Part shown: positions 28,091-40,100 of the stretch, piece after piece | Numbering within the stretch: position 1 is the stretch's first letter | How the letters are laid out: the number at the start of each line of letters is the position of its first letter | Source of the DNA: Mesodorylaimus sp. YZB2_4 | Lineage: Eukaryota; Nematoda; Enoplea; Dorylaimida; Dorylaimidae | DNA length: 64,000 nt | NCBI GenBank assembly: GCA_030248295.1 | Contig: JASANH010000601.1 | Span: forward strand, 186,001-250,000 | Direction: 5' to 3' | Translations under genes and position numbers: made by a program | The notes under the pieces: model-generated | Told to the model about the DNA's origin: nothing | The model's input: only the letters and a program-made list of their open reading frames with translations | The model's database searches: none

Positions 28091-28756
28091 ATGGATCCGA
28101 AGTCGATACGTCGTATTCGTCAAGAAAATGTAAAACGTTTGGAAGAATCGTTAGACCCGTTGGAGCAAAAGATCGCTCGTGCTTGTTTAGAGCATAAATA
28201 TTGCTCGGGTGTTGATCCGAAGACCGGTGTTTGCGACGTTCCCGAGAAGCAAGCTCAACAGTGTGTCTCTAAATTCGCTCAAGAACATCGAACGTCTTCA
28301 CTGGTCGTTTCTAGTGGATCAAATAGTTTCTCGAAAGGCGGCGGCGATTTCAAGTCGCGTCAAAAGAAGCTAGCCGATGAAGCTGCCGCGAAAGCCCGCA
28401 AAATCTTAATCAGCGACTTAGAGAATAAAAAGAATCGACTAGAAAACGAATGCAAGCAATTAGAAGGCTATAACAATGCTGTCAAAGTTGCGCTGGATGA
28501 ATTTGATCTCGATATCGAAGAATCAGACGACGAAGAAATGGAAACAGAGAGCGAAGAGAAAAAAAGGGATGAACCCGATCCCTCTACTCAAGAAAGCAAA
28601 GAGCGCAAAAGTGGCATAACCGCAACGGAAATCGAAAATGAGGGAATGCCGCACAAGGAACGTGAAGGCCGTCAAGACGAGATGATCGATAGCAATGAGT
28701 CCGATAAATTTGAATCTGACGATGAATCGGGTAGCGAAACTAACGATGAGAATTAG
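28091..28756 (+). CDS. Intronless acidic coiled-coil protein, unknown
   Basis: A single uninterrupted frame of 221 codons starting AAAAATGGATCC. I do not recognise the family. The N-terminal 70 residues are basic with four cysteines (CLEHKYC, CDVPEKQAQQC) that could bind metal or form disulfides. Residues about 80-140 are Lys/Glu/Leu-rich and likely helical or coiled-coil (SDLENKKNRLENECKQLE). The last 80 residues are Asp/Glu/Ser-rich (ESDDEEMETESEEKK), as in nucleolar or chromatin-associated proteins. Codon choice is more AT-rich than in the mucin. It follows the mucin by 337 bases on the same strand and has its own polyadenylation signal at 28826. The lack of introns in an intron-rich neighbourhood suggests a retrocopy or a young gene. 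Confidence 0.7.
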   Translation: MDPKSIRRIRQENVKRLEESLDPLEQKIARACLEHKYCSGVDPKTGVCDVPEKQAQQCVSKFAQEHRTSSLVVSSGSNSFSKGGGDFKSRQKKLADEAAAKARKILISDLENKKNRLENECKQLEGYNNAVKVALDEFDLDIEESDDEEMETESEEKKRDEPDPSTQESKERKSGITATEIENEGMPHKEREGRQDEMIDSNESDKFESDDESGSETNDEN

Positions 28757-28825
28757 ATAATGGCAGTCACCCTACCTAGAATGGATTGCGAAATTGCTGT
28801 GTTCCTTTACGCGTAATTCTGTTTA

Positions 28826-28831
28826 AATAAA
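28826..28831 (+). promoter_or_regulatory. Polyadenylation signal, orphan gene
   Basis: AATAAA 70 bases after the stop codon of the intronless gene. Confidence 0.7.
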
Positions 28832-30496
28832 GCGAGAAAATGCTTGACCTTACAGTGATAGCCTTTCGTTTAAGGCGTGGTTCTTACCAGAAGTATCTGT
28901 GATTTGTTGTTTGTTTAGGCGGTGTTTTGACGACAATTTTTCTCGACGTTTCTCTGGTACGTGCACAACATCCGATCAAGTTCCTGCATGAACGAGGATC
29001 CATGGAAAGTGTCGGATTCGTTATCTGGGGCACGGCTATTAATCGTGACGATGGTTCTGGATATAATGAAGGTAAATCAGCTAATTAAGTTTCTAAATGT
29101 AGAAATGACACGACCTATTTACGTTACGGTTCAGGGAGGTGGGCGAAAAACGTGAGCATGTGAAATACTCAAAGCGAGTCTGCGTAGAACTTCCTTGCAG
29201 GTACGGCGAATTACGTCCGTTCTAGTGCGTCCATCTATGTCGTCATGGCACAAATTCGAAATTGACGTGCCATGTACACGCGAAGATACGTGCGCTAGGC
29301 TAGTTTGTTCATGATTGGCATGTTCCCATTCTTTACTCACAATCGGTGTCTTCCTTCCTCCCCCCTTCTCCAGACTGCTAGCAACGATAGCCGGTCTAAT
29401 TTTTAACAAACAAATAACGACTATCTTAGCTCATCTGACGCATGCTTGGCGTGTAAAACTATGACGTTGGCGATTGAGGAACAGAATCGAGATGACGATG
29501 CGCACGTTCGAAGCCACCCGAAACGATGGCACTGTACACTATCAGTTGATATTAAAATAGCCCCGCTAGTCCAAGACGGGTAGTCGTTGCCGGTCGGACG
29601 TGGTTGACTGTGCGACAGAGACTGGCACTTCGGTTCGAAATTATGCTTGTGAACACTAGGATGGGTAGCATTTATCTCTGATTCGCCACGAGTCACGCGT
29701 CGGGAACCACGGGATCCGAACCCGTCCATACTATAGTGGAAAAGATTTAAAAAAGTGAAAAAGATTTAAAAAATTCTTCGATTTATCTCCGATTAAAATT
29801 TTGACTGTATCGAAATCGGCGATACGCAAAAATTTGAACCCTCCCTTCGGCTATGGGCCAAAACTCGGACGGACGCCCCGGGCAGATGAAGTTTTAAAGT
29901 TCTGGAGAGAATTTTTAAAAAGTTTCTCGTTCAACTAAAAAATTTTGAGCTCGCTGACTATCTTTGATTTGGAAGTGTTTCGGAGTGCGCAAGGCACAGC
30001 TTAGGATTTGGGGCTTCAGAATCAGCATTTGACATATTATCGGTAGAAAACACAAGTCTGACATATTTTTCATATGGGCTAATTGAAAACGGCCATCAAT
30101 TTCTTCGAAGTAAACCTGATCATTCGCGTCATTATCTTTGATTTCGATAGCCTTATCAAAACAGCCGTCGACAAAATTTGGATGCATTGACCTTCGTCAC
30201 GCACAGGCGACGTCCGGATGCTAAGGGGAGTAAATTTTGCCGCCATTTTTTGAAATTTGAATATTCGATAGGAAATTTATATTTCTCGCTTAGTCTAAAA
30301 CGGTTTCTCGCTTTCATCAAGCATTGGACAGAGTCATCTGCTAACGATAATTTATTCCTTTTCTCTATTCTTGTCGTCTCATTATGCTCGTTTGCGCTCC
30401 CATATGCTGCATACTAAATATGGTGTGGCCTGGTCTGGTCTGACCCCTAGTGCCCTAGTTATATAATCGATACGATCGATCGATCGTGTAACAAGT

Positions 30497-30539
30497 GCGA
30501 TTCAATCACGGTATCGATTGGATGCAGTGATTGAATCGC
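30497..30539. repeat. Perfect 13-bp inverted repeat
   Basis: GCGATTCAATCAC (30497-30509) and its exact reverse complement GTGATTGAATCGC (30527-30539) enclose a 17-base spacer that contains GTATCGATTGGATGC. Confidence 0.85.
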
Positions 30540-30962
30540 CCTCGTGGTGGCTATACAAGTTCGAATCAGGACTAGTCCCTGTTTCCCTTTGCTTATAGGG
30601 CAGTGCGAGTAAGCTAGGGGCTTCGTGTGCTTAATGAAAGCTTTGTTCAAAACATGTCTCGTCGTAGGCATAGGACTAGGTTGACCTTGCAGAAATTATT
30701 GCTAGGATGGTGATATTAGTGACCGAGAAATGGGCTTGTTTTTCTCGTTGGCCAAACGTGATGGAATTATGTTTCGTCCGTAAGGTATCGACGGGGGGGA
30801 CGGTACCCCTAAAGGGCACCTTATGGTCATTAGCCACGGTTATTGTGCGGTGCATTAGTGAGTAGAATAGTTTCAAAACACACGACGGGGACCAGAAGAC
30901 GCCACAAAAGGTATTTTCGAAATTTCAAGGCTGTTCAACTTGTTTGTTGAGCACGTGAAGTG

Positions 30963-31006
30963 TTTTTGATCATTTATAGTCAGGGCACTGACTAAATGAT
31001 CAAAAA
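30963..31006. repeat. Hairpin with duplicated arm
   Basis: TTTTTGATCATTTATAGTCAG pairs with CTGACTAAATGATCAAAAA around a GGCA loop, with a 2-base bulge. The right arm (GGGCACTGACTAAATGATC) is repeated about 36 bases further on, giving one and a half units. Confidence 0.8.
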
Positions 31007-31951
31007 CTGACTACTGACTGGGCACTGACTAAATGATCGAAAAGGACTGATTTATTGGCCTGACATTGGCAACGTAAGCTGCGACTAGGTGACGAGGGGA
31101 GGATGGTGGACTCGTTTTGCATAGCCGCCAGAGATCATGTTGACGGACATGTTTTGTAGGCCATGAAAACAAGGGGAGACATTTGAGGGGTAGGCTAGAC
31201 TGATATTTCATTGTTCATTCGTCCGCTTGTCCTCGCAACGTGTTCTTGGTCTCTGCTTATCATCTATGATACGGGATTTCCTTATTCGTTCATATTCTGT
31301 GTGACAATCTCGTCTTTCCCCTATCTGCTGGTGGTCGTCGTGTCTTGGTTTGGTGATAGTGTTGCCAGGAGCGGCTGAAAAGGGCACGGCTTCTTTGTGG
31401 CTACGTCAGTGATGGCGGTCGGCTGTCTTCATAAAGCACGTCTGCCTGGTGTGCCCAGTCGACGCCTTCTTCGTAAATATGTTTTCGTCAAAACGGACGG
31501 CCTTGGTGCACGAATCGTAGTCATTTTGAGAGAGTTGTTGGATGTTAGAGGAGACGTCGCCGCGGGAATCGGCTCAAAGTGTCTTAAAAAGCTTATCTGT
31601 CGACAAGATTTTCATTTTGTCGCTAGTCGTTATTAATTTTTCTCCTCTGTTTTCCTTGCTTCACCATTTAATTGCATAAAAAATTGCGGTCTTTTAATTT
31701 AGAATTCTTATTCGCTAACTCGATTTTTTTAAAGCAGAAACCTATGTGTTTGTTCGCAACTTTAGAGGCGCCTGTGCTTGACAAAAAGCAGGTTTAGGAA
31801 ACAGTGAGTGAAGAGATGCGGCGATTAGTATGCAATATAGAAGTACATTCGATCACTTATTTTTTTCTAGAACTGGTGTGTAAACTGGTCGTTGGAAATT
31901 AAAATTGCTCGAAAAAATTAACCGTTTAAAAACGGTACAGCATTTGAAGAA

Positions 31952-34900
31952 ATGAACGAGAGTGCATTCAGCGTTTATGATGAAGGTGTTCGATGGAATC
32001 AACAGCCTTATCGAAATATGAAGCCAGAATCGAGAAATTTTATGTCAAACTGTTTTGGTTATATGACCACAATCAATGAACAGTATGATACGAATCAATC
32101 GGATTTAAGAACGTTGACTCGTTTAAGTGATCATCGGCAACAATCGAATCAACAGCAACGATTTATTTATCATCCACAATATCAACATTGTGACAATTAT
32201 TTTTCTCCTGGCTCATATTTCAACGGGTAAGTTGACTGCCTTCGTCTCGCTTCCTAAGCAGCTCCTCCAGTCTGTAGTATGTCCCATTTAAAAAACTACA
32301 CTAAATTTTCCTGGACTATTGTTTTGTGGTTTCCTTAAATCATGTGGGGTCTGCGCCAAAAGAGTGACGGCGTTCGAAGAGTGTAAATAACTGGTTCCTA
32401 CGAGTTTCGCGCCTGGTTTTCATCAACATGGTGACGTATATGCGAGTAGTTTTCCATTCGCGAGTACACTTCTCCAACCGAGTGTGTTCGTTCAAGTTTG
32501 AACTTCGCCTGGCCTACGCTGCGATATGATGAATTTGGGAAGCTAGTCTAGCGAGACTAGGGGAGTTTTGAAAAAGTATAGTTTTTATAGGGCGTATATT
32601 TTAATTTCGTTCAGTTATATATTGTTGGTGATGTTGCCTGGTCACGTAGTCTTGTTCTTCGAATGAGTAGCCTTTCGACACTAATCTCGTTTGTTGTTGA
32701 GTCGAAGCGTTTTGGAGTTGTTTCAGCTCGGGCTAGCTCAATATGACGTGGGTATGCGGCTGTTTCGGTTCTATTTTTAAAAATGCCATGAGGGTCTGAG
32801 TGGGCGAAATTTTGGGATGGAAGTGTGTTAAAAGTAGAATTTTCGAGTTGCGGGTGGTCGTCGACTCGTCGCCTGGGTTTGGATGAGGTTACTGTAACTC
32901 GGCTTAGTTCATGGAGGATGTTTTTATGGAAAGTGATAAAGTGAGGAAGCAACGCCCTCCTAGTACACTTGACGAGTGTCAGGTTGGATATTGCCTGACT
33001 TTGGATGACGGTAGATGTTTGCCAGATCGATAGGATGGATAGGAGATGAATGGCAGGCCGTGTTTGTATCTTTCCGACGTGTTAACGATGAGATAAATAG
33101 TTGATAGGTCGAATTACGAGTGCATAGGAATGAGGCTAATGACGTGTCGATCCCCATGCCTAATAAGTGCAATTGTACTGTTTTTTTTGCATCACGCCGA
33201 GGCGATAACTATTTGTCGCATCGTTTTGGATAAGGCGGGGGTGGGCGCTGGCGAGAACTCGATTCGATGCTTCTCGTAATAGTTATAATTACTTTATCGA
33301 TCTGCTCGCCACCCGAGGCATTCACTAGACTGAGAGCTGGCAGCTATTTTTCTCGCGCTTGTTTTTAATACGAGAAGCCGCTTGACCTTCCGAGCACGGG
33401 GGGAGGAGGAGGAGGCGGTGGATCGATAGGATGTGGTGTGCTTAGCAATACATATTACGCCATGGTTGGCACTTTTCCTTCACAACATGTTCGTCCAATA
33501 GGGCAAGGAGGTGTGTGTAGTGCTGTCTCGTGCCGCATGCGCACATAGCTGACGCCCATGTTTACTGAGAGCGAGCGCTAAGACACTCTTTAGTGGTGAC
33601 TTTTCGTCCTGTGTTTGTCGGGTGAGAGAAACGGAAGTGACCTTTTTTGATATTGTTTTCAGAGTAATGGACTCGCAGGCGTTGGAAGATTTTGAGTCGT
33701 TTACACGGGAACGATGTCACACGTGGCCGGGACTTCAAGCTCGACTATCGGCGGAGATGACGGGACAACAAACGTGCGCGGAGGAGGATACTCAACAGCA
33801 ACAACGATCTGGATCGCCGCCGAATATGTTGTCGAGAGGATCGTCCGGATTGAGTCTAATCAGCGAAAGTAATGAAAGTTTGTTGGCCACGCCGAAATCG
33901 GGTGGGACGGGGGAGAATGGTGGCGATTGGGCATTGAATGGGTTGAATGGCGGTGGTGCGACTTATTATAATCAGCAAACGTCCAATCTGACCGTGAATG
34001 GCAATCAAAACACGCGTGTTCAAGCACCGTCGACGAAATCGGCGACCAGTCCCGTATCGCCGTTGCCAGTTACGACTAATTCGAATAAGCGCTCATTAAC
34101 ATCGACGCCGAGCTACAAGTCCGGCCATCCGTCCTACGTGGAACTTATAACGCAAGCTATCTCTAGTTCGGCGGAGAAGCGTATGACATTGTCGGAAATA
34201 TACGATTGGATGGTGACGAATGTGCCGTCGTTCAAGGATCAGAGACATTTGCACAGTTCGGCCGGGTGGAAGGTAAGCGGAGGGATACGTGCGGTGGCGA
34301 GGTCGGGTGTGATTAAGTTATAGGGAAGGGCGGAAGGTGGAAATGGATAGGGAGTTGTTCTGTCGCTGTCTCCTAGGGTGGGTTTAAGGTGTGTATAGGA
34401 TAAATTATTGGTTCGCCCTTTTCTTCTTCAGAATTCTGTGCGCCACAATCTTTCGTTGCATGCTCGCTTCAAACGAGTGAAACGAAATGGAATGGATAAA
34501 CCGTCGTGGTGGACTGTGGATTTGTCGGAAGAGGCGAAACGAGATCGATCGAAACGGCCTCGACAATCACGGCCGAGAGCTAATACGACAACGGCCACGT
34601 CGCGGGAAATTCAAAGTCAGCGACAAGCACAGCGACCAGCACCGGTTCAGGGACAACAACGGGCCTCGATTGGCTTTGCTCAACCCCATTTGCCGCATCA
34701 CAGCGAGCTCGGCTCATCAGGGCATGGCTCGATGACGTTTTCTGGTTCGGTAACACCGGCCTCTTCGATCGGATCAGACATATTCCTAATGAGCCCTGCG
34801 GCTAATACTCAATACGTAATGGCGCACGAGGCCTTGATGCCGCCCCCGCCTCCCCAACTGATGAGCTCGAATCATTTCGTAGCGACACCCTTGGACAGAT

Positions 34901-35775
34901 CGATCGTGGAGGATTGTATGGAGTGGGCCCAATACTCCAACAGCGCGATCATCCCTTCGGCCGCCCCGATTCGAATGAACGATCAGTTGATGGACGGAAT
35001 TTCGAGCGCGACCGAACCGACCGATCTGCATTCTCTTTCGCAAGCCATAACCGTTAGTTTACAAGATCCCACGGGAGCCGCGTCCGAGTGCGCCAAACCA
35101 GACGCGACTTCGAATTCGACTGCGACGAATGGTGTGGACGCGGGATTGTCGAGTGGGAACTATTACGGGGCGGGACACGTATCGAATTTGGTGAGTGCAT
35201 TTCGACAGAATACATTGGACGAAGCGGGCAATGCGTCGACTTTGCGCCAACTGCTACGCGCACAAGCGACACCCGGTCATGGACAAGAGGTGACAATATT
35301 TGATCTGGACGGAGGGAGGACGAATTTGTATTTTGTATTTTGCAGATGAATTCACCCGCGCCGTCGTCCTCGCCAATGGCCCCGTGCATTTTGCAGCAGC
35401 AACAACGGCAATTGCATCAGGTCCGGAATGTGGCCAGTTCGCCCCAACATTTGCCGCCGGCTTCCGTTTTGCAGTCACAGCATTTGGCGGGCCAGTTTCG
35501 TGCTGCGCCTTATATTCAAAACGGAGGTATGGGCAAGGTATGTGCATGTCGTTGTGAGTGTGTGGTCTGCTGTGTTTGGTAGTGATTTAGGGTTGGTGTC
35601 GTTGATCTTTGTGTTGGTAGATGACCGGGTCCTTTTATAGGCACCTGGTACGGCTGGTCCGCTTCCCGATGATTTGGTCACATTTGAGGACGTTGGTGGA
35701 CTCGATTGCAACATCATGGACGTGCTGTCGTACGAGATGAATTGTAATGGTTATACGGCCAATGGATTCGCCTAA
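31952..35775 (+). CDS. foxo: FOXO forkhead transcription factor
   Basis: Five exons: 31952-32226, 33663-34272, 34432-35289, 35346-35537, 35641-35775; about 689 residues. FOXO factors are nuclear targets of insulin/PI3K/AKT signalling controlling stress, lifespan and metabolism genes. Evidence: an AKT site near Met-33667 (RERCHTWP, form RxRxxT); forkhead domain split by the usual intron after SSAGWK, continuing [16 protein letters not shown] and SWW; a second AKT-type motif RPRANT just after the domain; polyglutamine; and a C-terminal acidic motif ([18 protein letters not shown]) like the FOXO transactivation segment. Exon 1 (31952) has a consensus donor, ends in phase 2 and joins in frame to the acceptor at 33661, so translation may start at 31952 or at Met-33667 from another promoter. 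The forkhead wing is divergent ([17 protein letters not shown]). FOXO identity is firm; the exon 1 join is inferred. Confidence 0.93.
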
Positions 35776-37049
35776 TTTATTATTCTACCTAATGTGCATG
35801 TGAACTGGAGATCGGTGGAGTGGACAAGGTCGAGCTCATTCGTGTTGTCGTAAGTTGTGTGTGATGTTGGGGTCTGATGGTAGAATAAGGTGATCGGAGT
35901 GGCTTACGATGTAAGTCTTATTTTGAGTCTGAGTTTAAAGCAGTCATTTTTTGAAGTATTTATGGCATGACGTGTCCGTTTGATACGTGGTTTGATTTTT
36001 TTAATTTTTGAACTCTGGATGGCGCTTTGGGTACAAGCTTGAGACGTGTAGGATGATAGTCAGACTAGGTCGCCAAATAAGAAATAGCCTGCGACTATTT
36101 GGTAGCGGGTTGAAGTGGTATGTAATGGATACTTCGCTATGGCCCCATATTTTGGTGAGGTGAAGGGGTGAACGGGTTATAGATGTGTTGGCGCAGTGCG
36201 CACCCAGAGAAGTTTATTTTCCAATGTCAGCGATTAGATATTCCCATTGAATGTTTATAGAAATAGTGGCTTTCCCGCAAGCAGGCTTTCAAAATGGCAG
36301 TTTTGTGTTGTGAGATTAATTTGTTGGGAGTATGTGATATGGTGATTGTAAATGACCAGGATCAGTCTCAACTCTCGATCTTACCTCGATTTAGAGCCAC
36401 TTCGAGGGTTTGATAAGGCCAAGAGTGTTTTACTCAACGAAATTGTTGAACTTTCTTTTAAGCTCATCTTTAGCTTTCTTTGACTGCTGGTTGTACATGG
36501 TGTTAATATTTGATAGTTGCTCGTTGCCTGTTACAGTGTTAGCTGGGGAGGGGTAAGACGTGTTCATGTCTCATGTCTCATGATTTATGACGTGTTGAGG
36601 CTGCGATGCGAGTTCTCGTATTACTCTCATTCTTGAATGTGCTCTTGTTTGAAGAAGTGATATGTGTGTATGTGTGGAATAAAATGTGGTAGTTGTGCTG
36701 GCCGATGGGTGCAGGTCGTGTTGAATCGTGTACTTGGTGCAATGTCGGCTTGCATGGGTGCAAGAGTGAAGTTTCAGGTGGCTGTAGAATGTTGTCGTCG
36801 GACGTGATAGTGCAAGGAATTCCGAGCAGTTGGGGGCAGGTGGGTGAGATGATTCAAAGGTGGGTGCAGTAAAGATGGTGGTTGCTTTCAGGATGATATC
36901 AAGAAGATTTTTAAAGCGACTGGCGTAATCGAATGTGTGCAAAATGAGTCGGGTGTGTGGTAAGTCGTGAACGGGCTGGGTGGGGCAGTGGTTGGGTTGG
37001 TTATGGCAATGGAGCGGTGTTGCATCATGTTGCCACAATCAACCATAAC
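35776..37049. other. FOXO 3' UTR and downstream spacer
   Basis: No coding sequence recognised. The + strand is G/T-rich, consistent with continued + strand transcription. AATAAA at 36678-36683 could be the FOXO polyadenylation signal and would give a 3' UTR of about 900 bases. Confidence 0.45.
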
Positions 37050-37105
37050 CAGTGCCTTCATACTAGCCCTGCCCCTGTGATGGCAGGGCTAGTATAAGGA
37101 CACTG
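37050..37105. ncRNA. Long hairpin, possible small-RNA precursor or MITE remnant
   Basis: CAGTG-CCTT-C-ATACTAGCCCTGCC pairs with GGCAGGGCTAGTAT-AAGG-A-CACTG around a CCTGTGAT loop: about 23 base pairs with one single-base bulge on each arm. The 14-bp core is perfect. It lies about 45 bases upstream of the first Tudor-gene exon proposed here. The length is short for a canonical pre-miRNA, so a transposon-derived palindrome is equally possible. Confidence 0.4.
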
Positions 37106-37150
37106 TATGCTGTGACTGAACTGAACATCTACGAAACATCCGTTTTGCAG

Positions 37151-40100
37151 CCGCATTCGTTATCAGTCGCCGCTTCAAGCTTGGTTAGCCGTTTTCCTAT
37201 TCAACAACAGGTCGTCGTTCAAAGTCGAAGACAGCAAGCAGTGTCAGCAACCGCTGAAAGTTCGCCAGTGTCAAGAAATAGCAGCGGAAGGAAATGGGAT
37301 GCTGAATGAGGCAGGTGCGGGTGATCAAACGCAATGTGGTCGCAAGGTCGAAATCGATAGCGTAAGTATGGGTTTCAGAGGGGAGGATGGACACACAGGT
37401 GTGCGTAGGGTCTCATTAGCATCCAGCGTGATGCTTATAGTCGGGCGGTGTTTCCGTGGCTTTTGGCAAATGTGACATGCTTCTTTGAAATATGGCAACC
37501 AGCCGATTCCACTTGGGGCCATGGAATCGACGCAATGCCACACACACCAGACCTGGAGGGAGTGACCAGTGGAGCTTCTGCACCACGCTACAAAGCCGAG
37601 GCAGCCAACCAAGTCTTCGCACCTAGTCCGTGGCTGAAACATCATCCTGACGGGAATGAGCCGCGGTGGCTCAGTTGGTTACTTGCCAACGCAACACAAA
37701 ACTGCCAGTTTGAAAGCCTTCTTGAGGCCCCCATTGCTCAGGCCAGCAATCCTGACGGAGAGACCGCAGTTCTGTTCCAGCTGTGGATGGCAGGTTATAG
37801 TAAGCCTGTTCGCATAAAGGGAACTATTCTTTGACGGCGATTAGTAACTCTGTCGCTCACCTTGCACACCTGGCTTTGGGAGACCCGGTACCGTCAAGTG
37901 GCGGACGCCGAACGAGCAGAGAATCAGGAAAATAGCTTCCTGCCCTTCTCGTCCAGTATCATCCGATGTAGGCTCACAATGCCCTCGTGTATAGGTGCTA
38001 ATAGTGGAGACACACAGAGGGACGCTGCCGTGAGAGCTGGCCACCTCACAGCTATGGGCAAAAAGGGTTGGAAGTCCCGTGGTGGAACTGAGGCAGCACA
38101 AGGCCTAATCCACAGAATTTTTTTAATCATCCTGACAAGCGGCGCAGAGGATCGATCAAAAGGCGAGCCTGTACACTTAGCTGATTGGCCCAATTTTAGG
38201 ACGAGTCGTGGGAAACGGACGATGAGACGGATGCAATTCTCGAACGCAATCCGCACTTTGCTGGTCTGTTATTCGAATCGTACCGTTTCAATCCAGTCTA
38301 TCATAACGATTCCGTAATCACGTGGACGAAACTACCTCGCGGCATTGATGTACCGGTAAGTGGCCGACAGTTGTGACATCGACCTCGCTGTACCTTGGAT
38401 CAGGTCTTTTTTCATTGCAACCTTGAGCGACACAATGCAGGCGTGATGAGGCCTGTGCGACCCTGGGGCCTGGTGGGCTATGGCAAGTGGGGGGAAAGGT
38501 GCAGGTACAGTCGCAAGACTTTCCTAGCTTCAGTCGGAGTTTTGTTCCCACATTCTCTCCTGAGCCTGCCAAACTTGGTTACCCCAGCGCGAACAATCGC
38601 CCTGTCGGTGTCATTCGTACCAGGCCTATACACCGAGAGAGTTGTTTGCCTTTTTAGATTGTTTGGTCGCACGTAATTTCACCGAACACTTTCTATGTTC
38701 AATTTTACCATATGCGGCACGAACTGGAAAATTTGAATCTGATTTTGAACGAATACTGCGAGCAATCGGAATCGACCGACCATGTCTACAGTGTACGTGT
38801 GACCAAACGGGGTTTTTACCCATCCTGATTGGTCCCATGGAGGGTCGAGTTTTGGTCCTTTACCCGCGGGCTAGGGGCTTGTTAATTGACCCTATGCTGC
38901 CGTCGACCAGGGTCAATCCAGGATGCATGGGAGAGGGTGCGTGTTAGTCGCTACCCCGCGATGTCGCCTATTACCCGGATTCGAGAGCCTCCCGCCCTAT
39001 AAGGCCTCCCTCGCTTATCGACCCCAGAGGGATAAAGGGTGAGTTATCCACCGCCAGCAGTGCAAAACGCAGAGAGAACTTCACTAAGCTCTTAGACAGC
39101 CAGACTTGGACTCAGGGCCGACCAGTTTCCAGGTCCTCCAACCAAACTATGACACACGTCTTTCACCGCTACACCACCCAGGCGGGGTGACTAAAAAGGG
39201 TGCCTGCCTCAAACTTTGGGAAAATGTCACCTTTTGTCTGCATGCTACAGAGCCTTCCGACGTGGTTTCATTAGGTGTACACACCGGGCTTACACATCGT
39301 CAAAAAAATCAAGGTGTCTGATTCGCGCGAGAAATCAGCTCAACATTCCGAGCGTAGCCTTTAAGGTTGTGTGCAAGTTGGCCAGACCTGTTCTGGCTCG
39401 AGTGCTTGATGGACCCGACAGGGGGTCATGCGCACGATGCTCCCATTCAGTCGAGTCCGATCGGGAATGGGTGTATCTACAGCAATGTGCAAATGGTCCC
39501 AAAGGGTCATGGTAGTACTGCAGGAAAAAGAAGGTGCAGAAGGAAGCTGTAATGTATATGAAACCGTCTTTCAAGCGCCCGAAAAATTCAGGCCAGGGGT
39601 TAGGTTTTGGATGCTGACAATGTGTTATGCAAAAGCAGAGCTAGCAATATGCTATTATATGCATATACTGTAGGTAAAGCCTAAATACATCACAGAAGCT
39701 AATCTTAGCAAGAATTTGAAAATCTCAGTTTTGCAAAAGACCCTTAGTTTGATCTTAGGACTGACTGATCAGTCAATGTTTAGCCTATACTGGTCGATGA
39801 CTGGCCATTCCTCGTTTCAGCTGAGCGAAGTTTGCCTTGTTCTTCACGAGAGTCAATGGAAGCGAGCTTGGGTCGTCGATAGGGAACTGCAGAAAACCTA
39901 CGATGACCGATGCTCGTACAAAGTTCAATTTCTCGACTACGGGCTGGTGGCGAATGTCGAGCCGGGTCAGATGAGGCCATTGGTGCGTCATTTGTTGCAT
40001 ACGCCAGTGCAGGTATGGTCGTGGTCATAGTGTGGAATGGCATGGGGAATCAAAAAAGCAGTGGATCTCTAGACGAGGTCTGAATGATCCACTGCTGGGC

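Larger units (their letters stand above)
28832..31951. other. Intergenic region upstream of FOXO
   Basis: No coding exon recognised. It contains two inverted repeats (30497-30539 and 30963-31006), a minus-strand B-box-like GGTTCGGATCC near 29712-29722, and another B-box-like GTTCGAATC near 30561. From about 31 kb the + strand becomes G/T-rich, as in the FOXO transcription unit. This stretch probably includes the FOXO promoter. Confidence 0.45.

Noticed and set aside
38860..39240. tRNA-like segment on the minus strand near 39100-39190 (GGTGGTGTAGCGG)
   Set aside because: It has an A-box-like word but no acceptable B-box at the right distance; probably an old repeat fragment but not supportable.
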